DNA from: Deltaproteobacteria bacterium
GTDB taxonomy: Bacteria; Myxococcota_A; UBA9160; JAJDAL01
Direction of reading: 5' to 3'
NCBI GenBank assembly: GCA_029261875.1
Contig: JAJDAL010000052.1
Coordinates: 1 to 64,000 of the forward strand
DNA: 64,000 bases
Part shown: piece by piece, positions 1-7,970 of the stretch
Position numbering within the stretch: the first letter of the stretch is position 1
Layout: each line of letters opens with the position of its first letter
Notes under the pieces: generated by a model
Seen by the model: the letters and a program-made list of their open reading frames with translations, nothing else
Told to the model about the DNA's origin: nothing
Databases searched by the model: none
Program-made: the position numbers and the translations under genes

Positions 1-47
1 TTCCCCGCAAGAGTAGAAGCGGCGCTGGCCCTCGCGCTGGGCGTCGC

Positions 48-866
48 TCAATTCGGTTCTCGGGTGCTGGAAACCGCCGGCGCGGGTCGGAACGTGCGGA
101 TTTCGGCGGGTTCTTCCGCCGCGAGCGTGGTCGCGTAGACGCCGCGCGCCGCGTACCAGCGAATCCGCAGGAGTCCGATCAGAGAGCGAAGGACCGCGTC
201 TACCAAGCGAACCTTCGTGCCGGATTCGTCGTGCCAGCGAACCGGAACATCCGTGAGTCGAAGTCCTTGTTGGCCCACGAGAAAGATCACCTCGGCGTCG
301 TAGCTCCAATCGAACACCCGAACGCGACCGAACAGGTCTTTCCCGACTTCCGCGCGAAACATCTTGAAACCACAGGTCACGTCCGAAACCCAGCCGATCA
401 GGATGCGAACCAAGAGCGTGAAGCCCTTGCCGAGGGTTTCTCGCAAGAAGGGTTGGTGAACTTCGAGCTCCGCACCGGGCATCTTGCGCGAACCGATCAC
501 CACGTCGAAACCGCGGTCGAGCGCGGCGAGCAGATCGTCCGCGTGGGCGATGGGGGTCGAGAGATCGGCGTCCGTAAACAAGAGTCGCTCTCCCTCGGCG
601 ACCTCGAATCCCAGTTTCAGCGCGTGTCCCTTGCCGCGATTGCGCGCGCTGCGCACGACGCGCACCGGGACGGGGAGGTCCGCACCGATTTCGCAAGCCA
701 ATTCGAAGGTGCGGTCGATACTGCCGTCATCCACCACCACGATCTCCGAGCGCAACTGGGATTGCTCGAGGTAGCGGCCGATTTCCCGCAAGGGGGCGGC
801 CAGGCGTCGTTCTTCGTTGTAGGCGGGAACGATGATCGACAATTCGACGGGTAGGGCGCTCGGCAT
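48..866 (-). CDS. Family 2 glycosyltransferase, polyprenyl/dolichyl-phosphate glucosyltransferase-like
   Basis: Probably transfers a sugar from a nucleotide donor to a polyprenyl phosphate at the cytoplasmic face of the inner membrane. The 272-residue product begins with the GT2 signature IIVPAYNEE (about residues 11-19), followed by the donor-binding VVDDGS motif near residue 46 and the FTDADLSTP block near 97, which is typical of the ALG5-like dolichyl-phosphate beta-glucosyltransferase branch. A later GSRKMPGA block and a conserved TCGFKMF segment also fit that branch. There is no clear C-terminal pair of membrane helices, unlike GtrB/ArnC enzymes. The gene lies alone, convergent to nothing visible, with only 47 bases before it in the window. 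Assignment to GT2 is firm; the exact sugar and lipid are inferred. It could feed the GT-C enzymes found from 15.8 kb onward. Confidence 0.85.
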   Translation of the reverse strand: MPSALPVELSIIVPAYNEERRLAAPLREIGRYLEQSQLRSEIVVVDDGSIDRTFELACEIGADLPVPVRVVRSARNRGKGHALKLGFEVAEGERLLFTDADLSTPIAHADDLLAALDRGFDVVIGSRKMPGAELEVHQPFLRETLGKGFTLLVRILIGWVSDVTCGFKMFRAEVGKDLFGRVRVFDWSYDAEVIFLVGQQGLRLTDVPVRWHDESGTKVRLVDAVLRSLIGLLRIRWYAARGVYATTLAAEEPAEIRTFRPAPAVSSTREPN

Positions 867-903
867 GGGCTTATTCGCGGACCCACGATACCACGATCAT
901 CTG

Positions 904-1359
904 CTAGCGGTTGGTCTGAACCAGCAGCATGCCGGCCACCACGAAGGCGCTGCCCAACAAGCGCTGAGGGGATGCGTGCTGAACCGCAAATCCCACCCAA
1001 CCGTAGTGATCGATCAGCAGCGATGCGGTGACGGTTCCCACCACCATGGCGGTCACGTAGGCGGCGGCGCCCAGCTTGGGTGCGACGATGATGGCGGACA
1101 GCACCATGGTGGCGCCGAGAAAGCCTCCGAACCAACTCCAGGCCGGGGCTGCGGAGAGGATTCGCAATTCGACGAAGGGGATGCGCAGTGCCAGGACCGC
1201 GATTGCGAGCACAAGACTCGCGACCAGGGTGTTGGTCAGGGCCGCCCACAGGGGGTGGCCGTGGTGGCCCGCCAAGGTGGCGTTGATACCGGCCTGCAGC
1301 GGGGGCAAACAACCCACGCAGATGGCGATGAGGATGAGGGCGAGCGTGCTGAGCGACAT
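904..1359 (-). CDS. YdcZ/DUF606-family DMT transporter
   Basis: Small inner-membrane protein of 151 residues with five hydrophobic segments, close to the usual size of the YdcZ (DUF606) branch of the drug/metabolite transporter superfamily. The family-typical features seen are the opening glycine-rich helix with QAGINATLA near residues 23-31, a W-x-x-x-G-G-x-x-G-A block in the middle (near 75-85), and a closing helix reading AGMLLVQTN. Substrates of this family are largely unknown, so none is proposed. The ATG is clear and the gene stands alone between the glycosyltransferase downstream and a divergently oriented lipoprotein gene 64 bases upstream. Confidence 0.75.
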   Translation of the reverse strand: MSLSTLALILIAICVGCLPPLQAGINATLAGHHGHPLWAALTNTLVASLVLAIAVLALRIPFVELRILSAAPAWSWFGGFLGATMVLSAIIVAPKLGAAAYVTAMVVGTVTASLLIDHYGWVGFAVQHASPQRLLGSAFVVAGMLLVQTNR

Positions 1360-1423
1360 GGTGGCGAGCGTAGCAGGCTGCTATAACCCGGACGCGAACT
1401 CGGGCCCCCTGCAGAGGAACCTC

Positions 1424-1675
1424 ATGGCACGAATCATGGCGATCGGCGTCGCGCTGCTGATGACGGGTTGCGCGGCCTCTCTCGAGCGAGCGAGTGCCGG
1501 GCACACCGGGTGTCTCGAAACGGACATCGTGATTTCCAACGACACGGGAAAGCCAATTTTCAATACGGGGCGCAGCTGGCAAGCCGAGTGCCACGGGAAG
1601 AAATTCGTTTGCAGTGCCTACGCGTCGGGTCGCGACGGAGCCGAGAACATTTCCTGCACGCCCCGGGTGGAGTAG
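1424..1675 (+). CDS. Small secreted lipoprotein, unknown function
   Basis: The 83-residue product starts with a short hydrophobic signal and a lipobox ending in L-M-T-G-C at Cys16, so it is predicted to be lipidated and exported. The mature part is about 67 residues and contains four more cysteines (near residues 30, 56, 63 and 78), an even number that could form two disulfides in the periplasm. I do not recognise the domain. I chose this ATG because the lipobox then falls at a normal distance; the open frame extends further upstream, but that extension has no signal peptide. The gene ends three bases before the convergent hydrolase gene. Real coding is likely but rests only on the signal and the cysteine pattern. 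Confidence 0.55.
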   Translation: MARIMAIGVALLMTGCAASLERASAGHTGCLETDIVISNDTGKPIFNTGRSWQAECHGKKFVCSAYASGRDGAENISCTPRVE

Positions 1676-1678
1676 GGA

Positions 1679-2713
1679 TCAGGGCGATTCCAGGCGCGGA
1701 AACGCTTCCACGATTTCGCGCAACCCGTGGACCACGCGCGGTCGCTGGTTCGGGTTCGATATGCCGAGTCGTACCAGAACCAGATCGCGGCTCGGATCGA
1801 CGACGATGTATTGGCCGTTGAATCCGTTGGCGGTGAAGATTCCGGTTCCGTCGAGGGCGAGCCACCAATGGGCGCCGTACTGGCCGAATGAGGCCGGTGT
1901 CGGCGTTCGGGCGTGATCCACCCAGCCTTCCGGCAACAGCCGGCGGCCTTCCCATATTCCGTTCCGAAGATAGAGCAGCCCGAAGCGCGCGAAGTCGCGC
2001 GCCGTGGCGAACACATAGGAGGAGCCGATGAAGGTGCCCGCCGGGTCGCAGCGCGGTTTCGCACTCTTCATGCCGAGGATGTCGAACAGGTCGCGTTGCA
2101 GGAACGAAAGCGTGTCGTCGCCTTGGGCTGCGAGTCGTCGACGTACGATCGCCGACACCACGTTGCTGGTGCCGCTCGAATAGTTCCAATAGCTGCCGGG
2201 CGGATGTGCACTCGGTCGCGCTTCGGCGAAGGCCGCCACGTCGTCTTTCCCGGACTTGAACAGCATCTCGATCACGTCCGAGCCCGATCCGTCTTCGTAG
2301 ACCTCTGCGAAGTCGAGGCCGTCGACCATGCGCAACAGGTCTTCGAGGCGGATCCGCCCGCGCGCGTCGGATTTCCAACCGGGCACGGGGGCGGGCTGTT
2401 GCGGGTCGAGGAGGCCGCGACCGCACAGGATGCCCACCCCGGCGTGAAGAATGCTCTTGGCCATGGACCAGGACACGAAGGTGTCCTGGTCGGTCTTGCC
2501 CGGGGCATAACGTTCGAACACGAGCCGTCCGCGGTGTACGGCCAGCAGCGCGAGGGTTTCACCGTGGCTTTCGGGAACCGGCTCGACGAAAGCCTGACCG
2601 GAGACGGCCTGGATTCGGGCGAGGTCCACGTCCGCGTCCGGGGGTGTTTCCGGCCACTTTTCCGTGGGCCAGGGGACGTCGGGCGATTGCGTGGGGAGGG
2701 GGTGCAGGGCCAT
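1679..2713 (-). CDS. Serine hydrolase of the class C beta-lactamase / esterase family
   Basis: The 344-residue protein has the penicillin-binding/beta-lactamase fold signature S-x-x-K as SMAK at residues 83-86, within a SWSMAKS context. The catalytic tyrosine region appears as N-Y-S-S-G-T-S-N about 110 residues later, and a G-A-H-W-W motif near the C terminus sits where the KTG/HxG box is expected. Members of this family (PF00144) are usually esterases, amidases or D-aminopeptidases rather than resistance enzymes. No signal peptide is visible, which argues for a cytoplasmic esterase and against a periplasmic beta-lactamase. It is convergent with the small lipoprotein gene and divergent from the selenoprotein gene. 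Confidence 0.85.
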   Translation of the reverse strand: MALHPLPTQSPDVPWPTEKWPETPPDADVDLARIQAVSGQAFVEPVPESHGETLALLAVHRGRLVFERYAPGKTDQDTFVSWSMAKSILHAGVGILCGRGLLDPQQPAPVPGWKSDARGRIRLEDLLRMVDGLDFAEVYEDGSGSDVIEMLFKSGKDDVAAFAEARPSAHPPGSYWNYSSGTSNVVSAIVRRRLAAQGDDTLSFLQRDLFDILGMKSAKPRCDPAGTFIGSSYVFATARDFARFGLLYLRNGIWEGRRLLPEGWVDHARTPTPASFGQYGAHWWLALDGTGIFTANGFNGQYIVVDPSRDLVLVRLGISNPNQRPRVVHGLREIVEAFPRLESP

Positions 2714-2841
2714 CGGGCGAGGGTAACGATCCCGCTGCGCGCGCGCTGGGCTCCGTTGCAGGGGGTCAATTGGCGTTCGCGGCGCGAGACCAATTGCAGG
2801 GCAGAGTTTCGCTATAGAGGAGTCGAACAGGGAGGTTCGCT

Positions 2842-3411
2842 ATGTCTCGCATTCCCGGAGTTCCGCCGAAGCAAGCCGGTTGGTTGTTGAAATTCGCCAA
2901 TCGTTACGCCCTCAAGAAAGTGGGAAAGGTTCTCGAGCCCGCCGCGGTCATGGGGCATCACCCGTGGATTCTCGGTGGCAACGGCGCATTCGAGATGGCG
3001 CTCGAACGTTCGTCGCGGGTTCCCGATGGACTGAAAGCCCTGGCGGGTATCAAGGCCGCCATGTTGATCGGCTGCCCCTTCTGAATCGACATTGGCTCGG
3101 CCGTGGGCCGAGATATGGGGGTCAGCGAGGAGCAGCTTCTGGACCTCGCGAATTACCAGGACAGTCCGCATTTCTCGGCGCTCGAGAAACGCGTGATCGA
3201 GTTTTCCGTGGCGATGTCCCGCACCCCGGTGGAAGTCAGCGATGCGCTCTTCGAGGCATTGCGCAACGAACTCGACGAGGGACAGCTCGTCGAACTCGCG
3301 GCATTGATCGCCTGGGAGAATTGGCGAGCGCGCTTCAATCGCGCGTTCGAAATCGCATCGCAGGGTTTCAGCGAGGGGGCGGTGTGTCCGATGCCCGAGC
3401 GCCACGGCTAG
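2842..3411 (+). CDS. AhpD/carboxymuconolactone-decarboxylase-like selenoprotein (in-frame TGA read as Sec)
   Basis: Likely a thiol/selenol-dependent peroxidase-type protein of the AhpD/CMD family. The frame starts at ATG 2842 with a strong ribosome site AGGGAGG (2829-2835, six bases upstream). It runs 80 codons, meets TGA at 3082-3084, and continues in the same frame for 108 codons to a TAG. The residues around the TGA read G-C-P-F-*-I-D-I-G-S. In this family the redox motif is C-x-x-C followed by I/V-D-x-H/G, so the TGA replaces the second cysteine and gives C78-P-F-U81. The second half is also typical of the family (SPHFSALEKRVIEF, then ELAALIAWENWRARFN), and no base is missing between halves. 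A SECIS-like hairpin follows the TGA. The alternative is a nonsense mutation, but frame, motif and hairpin all favour selenocysteine. Total 189 residues. Confidence 0.85.
3082..3112 (+). promoter_or_regulatory. Sec UGA codon with SECIS-like hairpin
   Basis: TGA at 3082-3084 is followed by a perfect 7-bp stem: CTCGGCC (3096-3102) pairs with GGCCGAG (3106-3112) around a GTG loop, which opens to CGTGG if the closing pair is not formed. The first loop base, a G, is 18 bases after the TGA, within the roughly 16-37 base spacing known for bacterial SECIS elements, which also tend to carry a G early in the loop. All of this lies inside the coding sequence, as is usual for bacterial SECIS. The selA, selB, selC and selD genes needed to read it are not in this window. 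Confidence 0.65.
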
Positions 3412-3426
3412 CGGGCCGCAAGCCAA

Positions 3427-3735
3427 CTAGGCGGTCGGAAGCGGGATCTCTTTGTCGATCTGATAGACCTTGACGTCCATGGACTTTGGGGCGGCCTTCG
3501 CCATGGCGATTCCGAAATTGGCCATGTGGGGCGTCGCGAAGTGGGCGCGCAGGGCGTCCTCGGATTCCCAGCGCTCGAAGATGCGAACCATCGTGGCGTC
3601 GGAGATGTCGACCGAGAACGCATAGGCGTGGCAGCCGGGTTCCTTGAGGGTTTCGGTCTCCATGGTGCGAATCGCATCGCGTACTTTTTCGACGGCGCCT
3701 TCTTCGACGCGCACTTCGGCCGCAACGATCAACAT
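3427..3735 (-). CDS. Antibiotic biosynthesis monooxygenase (ABM/YgiN-like) domain protein
   Basis: A 102-residue single-domain protein of the dimeric ferredoxin-like ABM family. Typical features are the opening strand MLIVAAEVRVEEG, the helix region with E-P-G-C-H-A-Y, and F-E-R-W-E-S-E-D-A-L-R-A-H, where an aromatic plus E-x-W followed by L-x-x-H is the family hallmark. Members are quinol or heme-type monooxygenases or stress proteins of uncertain substrate. I set the start at 3735 because AGGAGG lies seven bases upstream on the minus strand; the longer open frame would skip that site. It is convergent with the selenoprotein gene (15 bases apart) and divergent from the beta-propeller gene. 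Confidence 0.8.
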   Translation of the reverse strand: MLIVAAEVRVEEGAVEKVRDAIRTMETETLKEPGCHAYAFSVDISDATMVRIFERWESEDALRAHFATPHMANFGIAMAKAAPKSMDVKVYQIDKEIPLPTA

Positions 3736-3821
3736 AAGGGTTCCTCCTGACTCGCAATGGCCCGATCGGCCGGGCGCCACAGCATAACCCCCGGCATTCG
3801 CATCCGCCCTCGATTCACAGG

Positions 3822-3827
3822 TATGAT
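3822..3827 (+). promoter_or_regulatory. Possible -10 element for the beta-propeller gene
   Basis: TATGAT matches the sigma-70 -10 consensus at five of six positions and lies 22 bases before the ATG at 3849, inside the 113-base divergent spacer. I see no convincing -35 hexamer at standard spacing, so this is tentative. A ribosome site AGGAG follows at 3836-3840. Confidence 0.3.
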
Positions 3828-3848
3828 GGGGCCGCAGGAGATCCCAAG

Positions 3849-5111
3849 ATGAAGCTGTATCACGCGCCGTTGACCCGCTCCCTGCGCGTCGTCTCCCCGC
3901 TCGGGGATGGCGACACTGCGATAGGGCGGACGTCTCGTTTCCTTCGCATTCTCAGCGGGATCGCGGGGCGCGTGTTTCTCGCGCTGGTCGCGTTGGCTCC
4001 GGTCGCCCATGCGGTCGACCGCGTGGTGATCGCCTGGGACGACGACAGCGCGGGAACCGGGCGACTCCAGGCCTTCGAGGCGGAGTTGCCCTTCGCGCCC
4101 GCGAGCGCGGTTCTCGAAGTGGGGGCCCTGGGGCGCGTTCGCCACTTCGGCGATCGCCTCTATCACATCAGCCGAAGCGCGGGTGTCGTCTCGGTGATCG
4201 ATCCGGGCACCTTCCAGGTCGAGAAGACCTTCCAAATCCCATCGGTCCAAGACATCGCCGTGACGGGACCCGACACCGCCTACGTGACCCGATCTTCGGC
4301 GACCGCGCTCTTGCGCCTGGACCTCGTGACCGGGCAGACCGCGGAAGCCGTGGATTTGGCAATCCATGCGGACAGTGACGGAAATCCCGACATGCGCACG
4401 CTGATCGCCCATGCGGGCCGTCTCTACGTGCAGCTTCGACGCGCGGACGGCAACCTCGGCGTCTTCGACGGCCCGCTGCTGGCCGTGATCGATATCGCGT
4501 CGGAAACCCTCGTCGACGTAGATCCGGTTGCGGATGGCGTCCAATCCATCGCGTTGCGGGGGACCGGGCCGCGCTTCAAGATGCAGGTCGTGCCCGAGAC
4601 GCGTCGCCTGTTCCTTTCTTCAACGGGGAATTTTCACGACTACGGCGGAATCGAGATGATCGATCTCGACAACCTCGCGTCCCTGGGGCTCGTCGTGCAG
4701 GAGTTGGTCGATGAAGTGGGAGCGGATCTCGGGGCGTTCGTCTTCACCGACGCCGGGGGAGGCTGGCTTTCCTTCAGTACCGATCTCTTGCTGTCGGCGC
4801 ACCTTCACGCCTTCACCTTGGCCCAGGGCGTGAACGCGAACGAGGTGCAGACGACGCTCTTCTTCTTTACCCCGCACCTGCTTCACGACCCCAACACCGA
4901 TTATCTGTACTGGCTCGAGCCCAACGGGTTCCGCGTCTTCGACGCCAGCAGCAGCGCATCGGTTTCGGTCGGCCCCATCGCGCTCTCCGGAGAACCGACG
5001 GATCTCGAGATGGTCCCCTCACTGATCGCGGTTCCCGTTTTCCCAGTCTGGGGAACCCTGGCGTTTGGGTTCGCTCTGCTCGGGTGGGGCGTGCGCAGAC
5101 TACGGCAATAG
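3849..5111 (+). CDS. Exported beta-propeller-like protein with IPTL-CTERM-like sorting tail
   Basis: The 420-residue protein has a late-starting signal peptide: about 36 polar residues, then a hydrophobic run ending in APVAHA near residue 56. The middle is a series of short repeated strands in the style of surface-exposed beta-propellers, with phrases such as SVIDPGTFQVEKTF and LLRLDLVTGQTAE. The C terminus carries a short proline motif with tryptophan-glycine (VPVFPVWG), a roughly 16-residue hydrophobic helix and a terminal RRLRQ cluster. That three-part layout matches the IPTL-CTERM/PEP-CTERM signals recognised by exosortases. No exosortase is in the window. The start is supported by AGGAG at 3836-3840. 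The last 12 bases overlap the convergent gene. Function beyond surface location is unknown. Confidence 0.65.
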   Translation: MKLYHAPLTRSLRVVSPLGDGDTAIGRTSRFLRILSGIAGRVFLALVALAPVAHAVDRVVIAWDDDSAGTGRLQAFEAELPFAPASAVLEVGALGRVRHFGDRLYHISRSAGVVSVIDPGTFQVEKTFQIPSVQDIAVTGPDTAYVTRSSATALLRLDLVTGQTAEAVDLAIHADSDGNPDMRTLIAHAGRLYVQLRRADGNLGVFDGPLLAVIDIASETLVDVDPVADGVQSIALRGTGPRFKMQVVPETRRLFLSSTGNFHDYGGIEMIDLDNLASLGLVVQELVDEVGADLGAFVFTDAGGGWLSFSTDLLLSAHLHAFTLAQGVNANEVQTTLFFFTPHLLHDPNTDYLYWLEPNGFRVFDASSSASVSVGPIALSGEPTDLEMVPSLIAVPVFPVWGTLAFGFALLGWGVRRLRQ

Positions 5112-6095
5112 TCTTTCGATGGCGCGTTCGACGAAGGCACCGGCGATCCACCCGCCGACCGGGATGGCGGAGTAGAGCAGGACGCGCCAAAGAACGCCGA
5201 GATCGAAGGGCCATTCCCGAACTGCCTCGACATGGCGCTTGTAGTCGAGCAGATCGATGGCTCCAACCGATTCCGCGTGGGCGCCGATGGCCGACTGCTT
5301 GAGCGCCGAAGCGTCGCCCCGCAGCGCGTCTGCAACGCGGTCGAGCTCGCGCTGCTTCTCGTCGCGGATCCGTTCGTGAATACTCCAGGCCGGCAACGCG
5401 ACCACCGCCAGGCCGGATCCCAGCAAAAGAGGGACGTAGACGAGTGCCGTGATGGCCGCCATCGGTGAATCGCCGATGAGAACTTTGACCACGGAATCCG
5501 CAGCGACAACGAGGGAGACCAATAAGATGAATCGCAGTCCGAGGCTGCTGAAGGGGAGCAGCGGACGCATGTCGAAGAGCGTCACGCGAATCGCATCGCT
5601 CCCGAGTTCGCGATACTGGATGGCTACGCGCATCACGACATAGAAGAAGGAGGCGGAAGCGGCGCTCGTAAAGAGTCCAACCACGAGGTTGAGCCGGGAT
5701 CCGTCATCGCGCGGGCCAAACGTCAGGACCGAATACAGAACGAGTCCGATCAAAACCAGTGCCCCCACCGACATGGCGAGCCAGAGTCCGATTCGGGGGT
5801 GCCATTCCAAGTGGTCGCGCACTGCAGCCACGCGGCTGGGCTCCGTCGCGAATGCTTCGATTGTGTGTAGATCGTCGCGTGTTCTGCGCAGCCACCACGC
5901 CGAGCCACCGACCAGAATCGCGAGCCCCGCGAAGGTGCTGAGCGATTCGAAGTCCGGGAGCGAAGCGACGGTCCAGTTTCCGAGGGAGCAGAGGACCAGC
6001 CCGATCAGGAAGACGCTTCCGCCCAGGCGCAACGCGCCCCAGCCCGTGGCGCTCTGGAGCCTGAAGTACCAAGGCCGGCGAAGGGAGGTGGGCAT
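5100..6095 (-). CDS. Multi-pass membrane protein, unknown function
   Basis: The 331-residue product has about seven hydrophobic segments (near residues 24-40, 50-68, 100-125, 136-155, 185-205, 212-240 and 305-325). A soluble, charged stretch of about 60 residues rich in R, D, E and Q lies between the sixth and seventh. I recognise no catalytic motif or domain. I chose the ATG at 6095, 20 bases after the preceding lipoprotein gene; upstream codons in the same frame belong to that gene's region in another phase. It is the last gene of a run starting at the GFA gene (7970). Its stop overlaps the tail of the convergent beta-propeller gene by 12 bases. Confidence 0.6.
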   Translation of the reverse strand: MPTSLRRPWYFRLQSATGWGALRLGGSVFLIGLVLCSLGNWTVASLPDFESLSTFAGLAILVGGSAWWLRRTRDDLHTIEAFATEPSRVAAVRDHLEWHPRIGLWLAMSVGALVLIGLVLYSVLTFGPRDDGSRLNLVVGLFTSAASASFFYVVMRVAIQYRELGSDAIRVTLFDMRPLLPFSSLGLRFILLVSLVVAADSVVKVLIGDSPMAAITALVYVPLLLGSGLAVVALPAWSIHERIRDEKQRELDRVADALRGDASALKQSAIGAHAESVGAIDLLDYKRHVEAVREWPFDLGVLWRVLLYSAIPVGGWIAGAFVERAIERLLP

Positions 6096-6115
6096 CGAAT
6101 CTTCGCGTTGTGGCG

Positions 6116-6595
6116 TCAGGGCCGGGCGTCCAGGCGAAAGATCCAGATCTCTCGCTCGGGGTCGCGTTCGGCGGGGTCGAGTTCGTATTTGGCTTCGAGG
6201 GCGGCGCGCGCGGCGGCGAATTCCAGGGTTTCGGTTACGCGCTGCGCCGTGCGTTCGTAGACCGTGCCCGCCAAGCGAATGCGAACCGCCGGGTCGGCGA
6301 GGACGTGGGTCACCCAGCTGCGTTCCTTGGGATTCTTGGGGCCGAGGATCATGGAAGTGGGGACGTAGAGTCGATCCCCGATCGCGACGAACCAGGTGTT
6401 GACGGAATGCGGGTCCGCGGGACGGGTTTCCAATTGCGCGGTTTCTTCGTTTTCCGCAAACGTCCACTCGGAAACCTGTTGCGGCCCCACTTCGCCGGAA
6501 AGCGGTCCCCCGGAAAAGGGACCGATCGGCCCGCAGGCAGCGATCGAAAACAACCATACGAAAAGCGCGGGGCCGAGCGGGGATTTCCGTTTCAC
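6116..6595 (-). CDS. Putative lipoprotein with split-barrel-like domain
   Basis: The 159-residue protein starts with a basic K-R-K stretch, a hydrophobic run and a lipobox ending I-A-A-C near residue 21, so lipid anchoring is predicted. The mature part contains W-F-V-A-I-G-D-R-L-Y-V-P, then an R-I-R-L-A-G-T-V-Y-E-R segment. The strand order resembles pyridoxamine-phosphate-oxidase-like split barrels, in which the first motif is an edge strand and the second the flavin-side strand. That resemblance is weak and I do not claim flavin binding. The GTG start overlaps the stop of the upstream esterase gene by four bases (GTGA), so the two are translationally coupled. Confidence 0.6.
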   Translation of the reverse strand: MKRKSPLGPALFVWLFSIAACGPIGPFSGGPLSGEVGPQQVSEWTFAENEETAQLETRPADPHSVNTWFVAIGDRLYVPTSMILGPKNPKERSWVTHVLADPAVRIRLAGTVYERTAQRVTETLEFAAARAALEAKYELDPAERDPEREIWIFRLDARP

Positions 6596-7563
6596 GCTGC
6601 CTCCGCGCGCAGCGCGCGGGTCAAGACGTGCGCGCTTTCTTCGCTGCCGCGTTTGGAAACTTCCGCCGTGGGGATCACCATGGAGCCGTGGAAGGTGCCG
6701 GGATAGGAATGCAGCTCCACCGAGACACCGGCCTGGAGCAGGCGGAGCGCGTAGTGGATGCCCTCGTCGCGCAGGGGGTCGAATTCCATGGTCGACACGT
6801 AGGCGGGCGGAAGACCCGAAAGGTCCTTGGCGCGGGCGGGCGCCGCATAGGGGGAAACGTCGCCATCGTGGGCGCTGCCCAGGTAGTGGCGCCAACTCCA
6901 TTGGGCGTTCGGCCGGTTCCACAACGGCGTGTCGGTGAAGGCGCGCATGGACGGCGTCTCGAGGCGATCGTCGAGTTCCGGGATCTCCAACAATTGGAAG
7001 CAAAGAGTGGGGCCGCTGCGGTCGCGCGCGAGGAGCGCCGTGGCGGCCGCGAGTCCACCGCCCGCGCTCTGGCCCGCGATGGCGATGCGCGCGGGATCGA
7101 TACCCAACTGGGTTGCGTTCGCGGCGGTCCACAGCAACGCCGCGTAGCAGTCCTCCAAGCCCGCCGGGAAGGGGTTCTCCGGTGCCAGGCGGTATTCGAC
7201 GGAGAGGACGATGGCGTCGATTCTTGCGGCGATGGTCTGGCACCAGGCATCCATCATCCCGATGTTGCCCATCATGAATCCGCCGCCGTGAATTTCCAGG
7301 ACCGCGGGGCGCGGAGCCGCGGCGGTGGCTTTCGGTCGGTAGATCCGGATGGCGACGTCGGGTGCCCCTTTGGGTCCGGGCACACTTCGGTCTTCCATGA
7401 CGACGTCCGGGTGCGGCGGTTGACCGGCGGGGATCATGGCCAGCAAACCGTCCCGGGCATTTTGCACCTGTTCGAGGGTTTCGAACGTCATGCTCGTGGG
7501 AAGATGCGGGATCAGGGGGCTCAGCTCGGGATCGAATTTGTACTGGGTCATGGCTTCCGTCAT
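6592..7563 (-). CDS. Alpha/beta hydrolase, hormone-sensitive-lipase-type esterase
   Basis: A 323-residue carboxylesterase of the HSL family. The oxyanion-hole motif H-G-G-G-F is at residues 92-96 and the nucleophile elbow G-Q-S-A-G-G at 164-169 (Ser166). The expected acid (in M-E-F-D-P-L-R-D-E-G) and histidine (G-T-F-H-G) follow at normal distances near the C terminus, so the triad looks intact. There is no signal peptide, so it is predicted to be cytoplasmic. The start overlaps the stop of the upstream GFA gene by four bases (ATGA) and its own stop overlaps the next gene's GTG. The shared operon does not reveal a substrate; short-chain esters of hydrophobic alcohols are usual for the family. 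Confidence 0.9.
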   Translation of the reverse strand: MTEAMTQYKFDPELSPLIPHLPTSMTFETLEQVQNARDGLLAMIPAGQPPHPDVVMEDRSVPGPKGAPDVAIRIYRPKATAAAPRPAVLEIHGGGFMMGNIGMMDAWCQTIAARIDAIVLSVEYRLAPENPFPAGLEDCYAALLWTAANATQLGIDPARIAIAGQSAGGGLAAATALLARDRSGPTLCFQLLEIPELDDRLETPSMRAFTDTPLWNRPNAQWSWRHYLGSAHDGDVSPYAAPARAKDLSGLPPAYVSTMEFDPLRDEGIHYALRLLQAGVSVELHSYPGTFHGSMVIPTAEVSKRGSEESAHVLTRALRAEAA

Positions 7564-7970
7564 TCGCCGGGCAGCGGCGGATAGGTTTCGTGTTGCGGTA
7601 AATCGTCCGTGATGTCGTGCCAGCTCGCTTTGGAGCCCGTGAACATGTGGTGCTGCGGGCGCAGGGACGGGTCGTCTTCGAGTAGGCCCACGGCAATCCA
7701 GATCGCCTGCGGCACGCCTTCGAATTCGAAGGAGAAGTTGGAACCACAGGTCGCGCAGAAACTACGCGTGACGGGATCCGAGGAGGAGAAGCGATTCAGG
7801 TTGGCTTCGCCCGCCAATACCTTGAGGTGATCGCGTTCGATCTGCGCGTAGGTGGAGTAGGGCGCGCCGTGGGTCTTTCGGCACATGGAACAATGGCAGT
7901 TCCCGATCGCTTGGATGGGCCCGGCGATTTCGAATTGAAGGGCGTTACACAGGCAGCTCCCCTTGGCCAT
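7560..7970 (-). CDS. GFA (glutathione-dependent formaldehyde-activating-like) zinc protein
   Basis: The 136-residue protein has the GFA-family zinc ligands: C-L-C near residues 5-7, C-H-C-S-M-C-R-K near 26-33, and C-A-T-C-G-S-N about 45 residues later. GFA proteins are structural-zinc proteins, mostly of unknown role; the name comes from one member proposed to help formaldehyde condense with glutathione. I start it at the ATG giving M-A-K-G-S-C-L-C, because the zinc motif normally begins within a few residues of the N terminus. It heads the operon with the esterase, lipoprotein and membrane protein genes. A second GFA gene lies at 10851-11237; the two share the motif layout but little else. 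Confidence 0.85.
   Translation of the reverse strand: MAKGSCLCNALQFEIAGPIQAIGNCHCSMCRKTHGAPYSTYAQIERDHLKVLAGEANLNRFSSSDPVTRSFCATCGSNFSFEFEGVPQAIWIAVGLLEDDPSLRPQHHMFTGSKASWHDITDDLPQHETYPPLPGE

Noticed and set aside
3103..3411. Separate short gene starting at GTG 3103
   Set aside because: It is the in-frame continuation of the gene at 2842; the codons between TGA and GTG already encode the conserved I-D-I-G-S segment, so it is the second half of a selenoprotein.
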